DNA of 59,611 bases, from NCBI GenBank assembly GCA_965151315.1, contig CBCTZG010000006.1, positions 1 through 59,611 of the forward strand, in the 5' to 3' direction. Of the stretch, positions 57,333 through 59,611 are shown one piece after another. The stretch is from Avimonoglobus sp965151315. GTDB lineage: Bacteria > Bacillota > Clostridia > UBA1381. Position 1 is the first letter of the stretch. Every line of letters begins with the position of its first letter. Under the pieces are notes generated by a model. The model ran no database searches and was not told the DNA's origin. It saw only the letters and a list, made by a program, of their open reading frames with translations. The position numbers and the translations under genes were made by a program.

Positions 57333-59558
57333 ATGGAAAACGCATACCGGGGATTTCGCGGTGAGACCTGGCGCCGGGAGATCAACGTCCGTGACTTTAT
57401 ACAAAATAATTATACCCCGTATACAGGCGACGAGTCCTTCTTGGCCGGAGCGACTGCCCGGACAAAGGCGTTGAATGGCAAATACAACGCCTTGCGGAAG
57501 GAAGAAATGGACCGGGGCGGCGTGTACGATATTGATACGGAAACCGTGTCTACCATTACGGCTTATGGGCCGGGATACCTGGATAAGGACCAGGAAATTA
57601 TCGTAGGGCTCCAGACAGACGCGCCGCTGCGCCGGAACGTGAATCCCTTCGGGGGAATCCGGATGGCCCAGCAGGCCTGCCGGGAGTACGGCTACGCCGT
57701 TTCGGAGAAAATCTTAAACCAGTTTAAAAACCATACCACCCATAACGACGGGGTATTTAAGGCTTATACGCCGGAAATGCGGAAGGTTCGCCATGCTCAC
57801 ATCCTGACGGGGCTGCCGGACGCCTACGGCCGGGGCCGGATTATCGGCGATTACCGCCGGGTGGCCCTGTATGGCGTTGACCGGCTGCTGGACTGGAAAA
57901 AAGCGGATTTAGCCGGCCTGGATCAACTGGATATGTCCGAGGGGGTGATCCGCAAGCGGGAAGAGATCGCGGATCAAATTAAGGCGCTGCAGGATCTGAA
58001 GGCAATGGCCCAAAGCTATGGGATTGATATTGCCGGGCCGGCGCAGAATGCCCGGGAGGCTGTGCAGTGGACGTATTTCGCGTATTTGGCGGCCATTAAG
58101 GAGCAGAACGGCGCGGCCATGTCCTTAGGCCGTACCAGTACATTTTTAGATATTTATTTCGAACGGGATCTGGCGGAAGGTACCTTAACCGAGGAAGGGG
58201 CCCAGGAAATCATGGATGATTTTATCCTGAAGCTCCGCATGAGCCGCCAGCTGCGGACGCCGGAATATAACGAGCTGTTTGCCGGGGATCCCAACTGGGT
58301 GACGGAATCCATCGGCGGCATGGGCGAGGACGGCCGGACATTGGTGACGAAGAATTCCTTCCGGGTGCTGCACACGCTGTATACCTTAAATCCCGCCCCG
58401 GAACCCAATCTGACCATCCTTTGGTCGGAGCGGCTGCCGGAAGCGTTCAAGCGGTACTGCGCCAAGGTGTCTATTGATACCGATTCTATCCAATATGAAA
58501 ACGACGATATTATGCGGCCGGACTACGGCGACGATTACGGCATCGCCTGCTGCGTATCTGTGACCAAAATCGGCAAGCAGATGCAGTTTTTCGGCGCCCG
58601 GGCAAACCTGCCCAAGATCCTTTTAATGGCTATCAACGGCGGCAGAGACGAGATTGAGGGCGCCCAGATTGGGCCTGCGGGCGAAAATTTAGACGGCGTT
58701 TTGGATTACGATACAGTCATGGAACGGTTTAAGGTATATGCGGCCTGGCTGGCCAAGCTGTATGTGAACACCATGAACGTGATCCATTATATGCACGACA
58801 AATATGCCTATGAAAAAATCCAGATGGCGCTGATTGATTCCAGCATGCGCCGGGTCATGGCTTTTGGGATTGCCGGCCTGTCTGTGGTGGTTGATTCTCT
58901 GAGCGCGATTAAGTATGCCAAAGTGACGCCCATCCGGGATGAACGGGGAATCGCGGTAGATTTTGACGTCCGGGGAGATTTTCCTAAGTATGGGAACGAT
59001 GACGACCGGGTAGACGCCATAGCGGTGGAGATGTGCGAATATTTCCTGTCTGAGCTGCGGAAAACGCCGGCATACCGGAACGCGGAGCATACCCTGTCCG
59101 TGCTGACCATTACCTCCAACGTGGTATATGGAAAAAATACCGGCGCCACGCCGGATATGCGGGTCAAGGGCGAGGCTTTCGCGCCAGGGGCAAATCCCAT
59201 GCACGGCCGGGACCGTTCCGGGGCGCTGGCGTCCTTGAATTCCGTAGCGAAGCTTCCGTATGCCTGCTGCCAGGACGGGATTTCCAATACCTTCACGATT
59301 ACGCCGGCGGCGGTAGGCGCCACTATGGCGGAGCGGCAGGATAACCTGGTCAGTGTGCTGGACGGCTATTTCAGCCAGAAAGCCCATCATCTGAATGTAA
59401 ACGTATATAACCGGGACCAGCTGCTGGACGCCTATGAGCATCCGGAGCTGTATCCCAACCTGACCATCCGGGTATCCGGCTACGCCGTGCATTTTACCCG
59501 GCTGACCCGGGATAAGCAGCTGGAGGTCATTGCCAGGACGTTCCACGATCATATGTAA
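57333..59558 (+). CDS. pflB: Pyruvate formate-lyase (formate C-acetyltransferase)
   Basis: This 741-residue glycyl-radical enzyme is complete. The active-site cysteine pair is Cys406-Cys407 (IACCVSVTKIGKQ) and the radical glycine is Gly716 (RVSGYAVHF), close to the C-terminus as in E. coli PFL. Other family blocks include NPFGGIRMAQQACREYG, FKNHTTHNDGVFKAYTPE and MTRRML-type MRRVMAFGIAGLSVVVDSLSAIKYAKV. It converts pyruvate and CoA to acetyl-CoA and formate under anaerobic conditions. The activating enzyme PflA would be expected just past the right edge. GGGAGG precedes the ATG, and a palindrome lies over the promoter. Confidence 0.98.
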   Translation: MENAYRGFRGETWRREINVRDFIQNNYTPYTGDESFLAGATARTKALNGKYNALRKEEMDRGGVYDIDTETVSTITAYGPGYLDKDQEIIVGLQTDAPLRRNVNPFGGIRMAQQACREYGYAVSEKILNQFKNHTTHNDGVFKAYTPEMRKVRHAHILTGLPDAYGRGRIIGDYRRVALYGVDRLLDWKKADLAGLDQLDMSEGVIRKREEIADQIKALQDLKAMAQSYGIDIAGPAQNAREAVQWTYFAYLAAIKEQNGAAMSLGRTSTFLDIYFERDLAEGTLTEEGAQEIMDDFILKLRMSRQLRTPEYNELFAGDPNWVTESIGGMGEDGRTLVTKNSFRVLHTLYTLNPAPEPNLTILWSERLPEAFKRYCAKVSIDTDSIQYENDDIMRPDYGDDYGIACCVSVTKIGKQMQFFGARANLPKILLMAINGGRDEIEGAQIGPAGENLDGVLDYDTVMERFKVYAAWLAKLYVNTMNVIHYMHDKYAYEKIQMALIDSSMRRVMAFGIAGLSVVVDSLSAIKYAKVTPIRDERGIAVDFDVRGDFPKYGNDDDRVDAIAVEMCEYFLSELRKTPAYRNAEHTLSVLTITSNVVYGKNTGATPDMRVKGEAFAPGANPMHGRDRSGALASLNSVAKLPYACCQDGISNTFTITPAAVGATMAERQDNLVSVLDGYFSQKAHHLNVNVYNRDQLLDAYEHPELYPNLTIRVSGYAVHFTRLTRDKQLEVIARTFHDHM

Positions 59559-59611
59559 TAGGCCAGCTAAGAAAGTCAAGAGTTTTTTGAAAAAAAGCAA
59601 GAAAAATTTTT

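Overview
The window looks like a chromosomal segment of an anaerobic Clostridia-type Bacillota. Supporting signs are a glycyl-radical pyruvate formate-lyase, S-layer-homology anchored surface proteins, lipoprotein and Sec signals typical of Gram-positives, canonical TTGACA-17-TATAAT promoters, AGGAGG-like ribosome binding sites and many compact U-tailed terminators. Base composition is about half G+C by eye. The exception is an AT-richer patch at about 5.7-7.6 kb. No rRNA is present. The single tRNA is an initiator tRNA-fMet.

Layout. 0-5 kb: housekeeping and small genes (a Cys-rich DUF1540 protein, a radical SAM protein of the TIGR01212/YtqA type, a CapA-like phosphoesterase, an orphan branched-chain amino acid binding lipoprotein). 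5-7.7 kb: a three-gene operon of secreted proteins (dockerin-like, cohesin-like plus Ig repeats, and a 53-residue peptide) behind a long leader with four consecutive hairpins. 7.8-12.4 kb: a candidate small RNA, the AzlCD exporter, a DUF815 ATPase, and two secreted proteins. 12.4-15 kb: a metal P-type ATPase and a CsoR repressor with recognisable promoters and operators. 15-20 kb: LemA/TPM pair (lemA carries an apparent A-tract frameshift), the split ThrE exporter, and the KtrAB potassium system. 20-25.1 kb: a cobalamin riboswitch followed by two secreted proteins, the second (1159 aa) carrying transcobalamin-like DUF4430 domains and three SLH domains. 25-35 kb: initiator tRNA, BirA-box-controlled bioY, a GH29-like glycosidase, an HPr-kinase-like protein, an amidase-domain protein, an acetylxylan-esterase-type enzyme, a duplicated CmpB-type membrane protein, and an MBOAT/SGNH acylation pair.

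35.1-47.3 kb is a compact phage-derived block of A118/PBSX type: an S24 repressor with four matching 13-bp operator candidates, a small Cys protein, terminase subunits, portal, scaffold, capsid, head-tail connectors, tail tube, Gp15 chaperone, short tape measure, tail tip proteins and holin. No integrase, replication, recombination or endolysin gene is visible in it. 47.4-59.6 kb returns to host genes: an HtrA-like protein that has lost its catalytic His and Ser, ung, polA, coaE, a lytic transglycosylase, a cytidylate-kinase-like protein, uppP, a decayed methyltransferase remnant, an intact methyltransferase, a YerC-type regulator, DUF421/DUF4363, and pflB under a palindromic operator.

The strongest leads are the B12-riboswitch-controlled surface system (a possible Gram-positive corrinoid capture device), the pseudo-HtrA, the stripped-down phage particle locus with its operators, and the secreted dockerin/cohesin-like operon with its structured leader. 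All identifications come from reading the sequence; no database search was run.
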